NCBI GenBank assembly: GCA_946481135.1
Contig: CAMLMQ010000195.1
Location: forward strand, 1 to 5,359
DNA: 5,359 nucleotides
Direction of reading: 5' to 3'
DNA from: an uncultured Microbacteriaceae bacterium
GTDB lineage: Bacteria; Actinomycetota; Actinomycetes; Actinomycetales; Microbacteriaceae
In this document: positions 4,797-5,359 of the stretch, piece after piece
Layout of the letters: the number at the start of each line of letters is the position of its first letter
How positions within the stretch are numbered: the stretch's first letter is position 1
Notes under the pieces: model-generated
Told to the model about the DNA's origin: nothing
The model's database searches: none
What the model saw: the letters and a program-made list of their open reading frames with translations, nothing else
Position numbers and translations under genes: made by a program

Positions 4797-5359
4797 GCCG
4801 TCACGAGCTCCCGCGCCCCCGCGTCCGCGCGCACCGAGCGGTTGACCGCCGACACGACCGCCTTGAGGGATGCCGTCGAGATGTCGCCGTCGATGCCCAC
4901 GCCCCACAGGCGCTTGCCGTCGACCTGCAGCTCGACGTAGGCCGCCGCCTGGGCGTCGCCGCCCGCCGACATCGTGTGCTCGACGTAGTCGTAGAGCTTG
5001 ATGTCGTGCCCGAGCGAGGTGAGGATGCCGAGGAACGCGGCGATGGGTCCGTTGCCGGTTCCGCTCGCCGCCTGCACCTCCTCGTCGACGCGGAGGCGGA
5101 TGTCGAGCGACACCTCGCCGTCCATGTCGCTCGCGGTGCGGGTGCCGAGCAGCTCGTAGCGGCCCCACTTCGCATCGTCGACCGCGGCGGGCAGGTACTC
5201 GTCCTGGAAGATCGCCCAGATCTGCTCGCTCGTCACCTCGCCGCCCTCGCTGTCGGTCTTCGACTGCACGACCGCGCTGAACTCGATCTGGAGGCGACGC
5301 GGGAGGTCGAGCGACCGGTCGGCCTTGAGCAGGTAGGCGACGCCGCCCTTGCCCGACTG
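4793..5359 (-). CDS. leuA: 2-isopropylmalate synthase, C-terminal 188 residues (N-terminus beyond the window edge)
   Basis: LeuA condenses 2-oxoisovalerate with acetyl-CoA to 2-isopropylmalate, the first committed step of leucine synthesis, and is feedback-inhibited by leucine. The visible part begins at QSGKGGVAYLL, the end of the linker subdomains. It then holds the full regulatory domain (LeuA dimer domain): PRRLQIEFS (20-28 of the visible part), SGTGNGPIAAF (99-109), DYVEHTMSAGGDAQAAAYVE (124-143) and WGVGIDGDISTASLKAVVSA (152-171). These match the actinobacterial long form. The variable tandem repeat insert found after the AAYVE segment in M. tuberculosis LeuA is absent. The catalytic TIM barrel is off the right edge. 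The stop lies tail to tail over the methyltransferase stop (4793-4796), with no intergenic space or hairpin-plus-T terminator visible. Confidence 0.96.
   Translation of the reverse strand, partial: QSGKGGVAYLLKADRSLDLPRRLQIEFSAVVQSKTDSEGGEVTSEQIWAIFQDEYLPAAVDDAKWGRYELLGTRTASDMDGEVSLDIRLRVDEEVQAASGTGNGPIAAFLGILTSLGHDIKLYDYVEHTMSAGGDAQAAAYVELQVDGKRLWGVGIDGDISTASLKAVVSAVNRSVRADAGARELVTA

Noticed and set aside
4890..4935. Tandem repeat insert in leuA like that of M. tuberculosis
   Set aside because: The segment between AAYVE and WGVGI is only a few residues (LQVDGKRL), so no repeat is present.
3879..5168. 429-codon minus-strand open frame over the TRIC, methyltransferase and leuA region
   Set aside because: Low-complexity Arg/Gly/His composition, wrong frame relative to leuA, and antisense to genes with recognisable motifs.

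Overview
The window is very GC-rich DNA with strong G/C bias at third codon positions, GTG starts and stop/start overlaps. Together with the protein types (a mycobacterial Rv2361c-like UppS next to RecO, an actinobacterial LeuA C-terminus, a SigJ/ECF41-type sigma factor) this points to a high-GC actinobacterium, probably Microbacteriaceae. The family-level assignment is inference from protein flavour only. No RNA gene, CRISPR array, transposase or attachment site is visible. Coding density is close to complete: the only gaps are about 49 bp (1304-1352), 41 bp (2220-2260) and 3 bp (3412-3414), so there is no stretch above 300 bases without a gene.

Layout. Minus strand, left: recO (575-1303) followed by uppS (578 down to the left edge, truncated), joined by a GTGA stop/start overlap. 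Plus strand, centre: five genes in a row. They are an ECF41 sigma factor with a C-terminal SnoaL-like domain (1353-2219), an NmrA/atypical-SDR NAD(P)-binding protein (2261-2995), a small four-helix membrane protein (2992-3411), a TRIC/UPF0126 membrane protein (3415-4089) and a PrmC-related methyltransferase (4086-4796). Minus strand, right: the C-terminal 188 residues of leuA (4793 to the right edge), which meets the methyltransferase tail to tail with a 4-bp overlap.

How it fits together. recO and uppS are housekeeping genes (recombinational repair, polyprenyl carrier synthesis) and leuA catalyses the first committed step of leucine synthesis. The plus-strand block looks like an accessory unit set between them. 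The sigma factor carries all three ECF41 signature motifs (WLPEP, DGGGK, NPDKL), and the next gene is an epimerase/oxidoreductase-like protein, the 'COE' partner class typical of ECF41 loci. The usual membrane anti-sigma factor is absent, because in this family the fused C-terminal domain regulates the sigma factor. A small His-rich membrane protein is translationally coupled to the COE gene and may belong to the same response. The TRIC protein and methyltransferase follow without room for a terminator, but a functional link to the sigma factor is not shown.

The points most worth a second look are the ECF41-COE-membrane protein unit and its possible TGTCAC promoter, the methyltransferase whose NPPY-type catalytic motif reads YLPH, the RecO without its zinc-binding cysteines, and the antiparallel placement of the block between leuA and recO.
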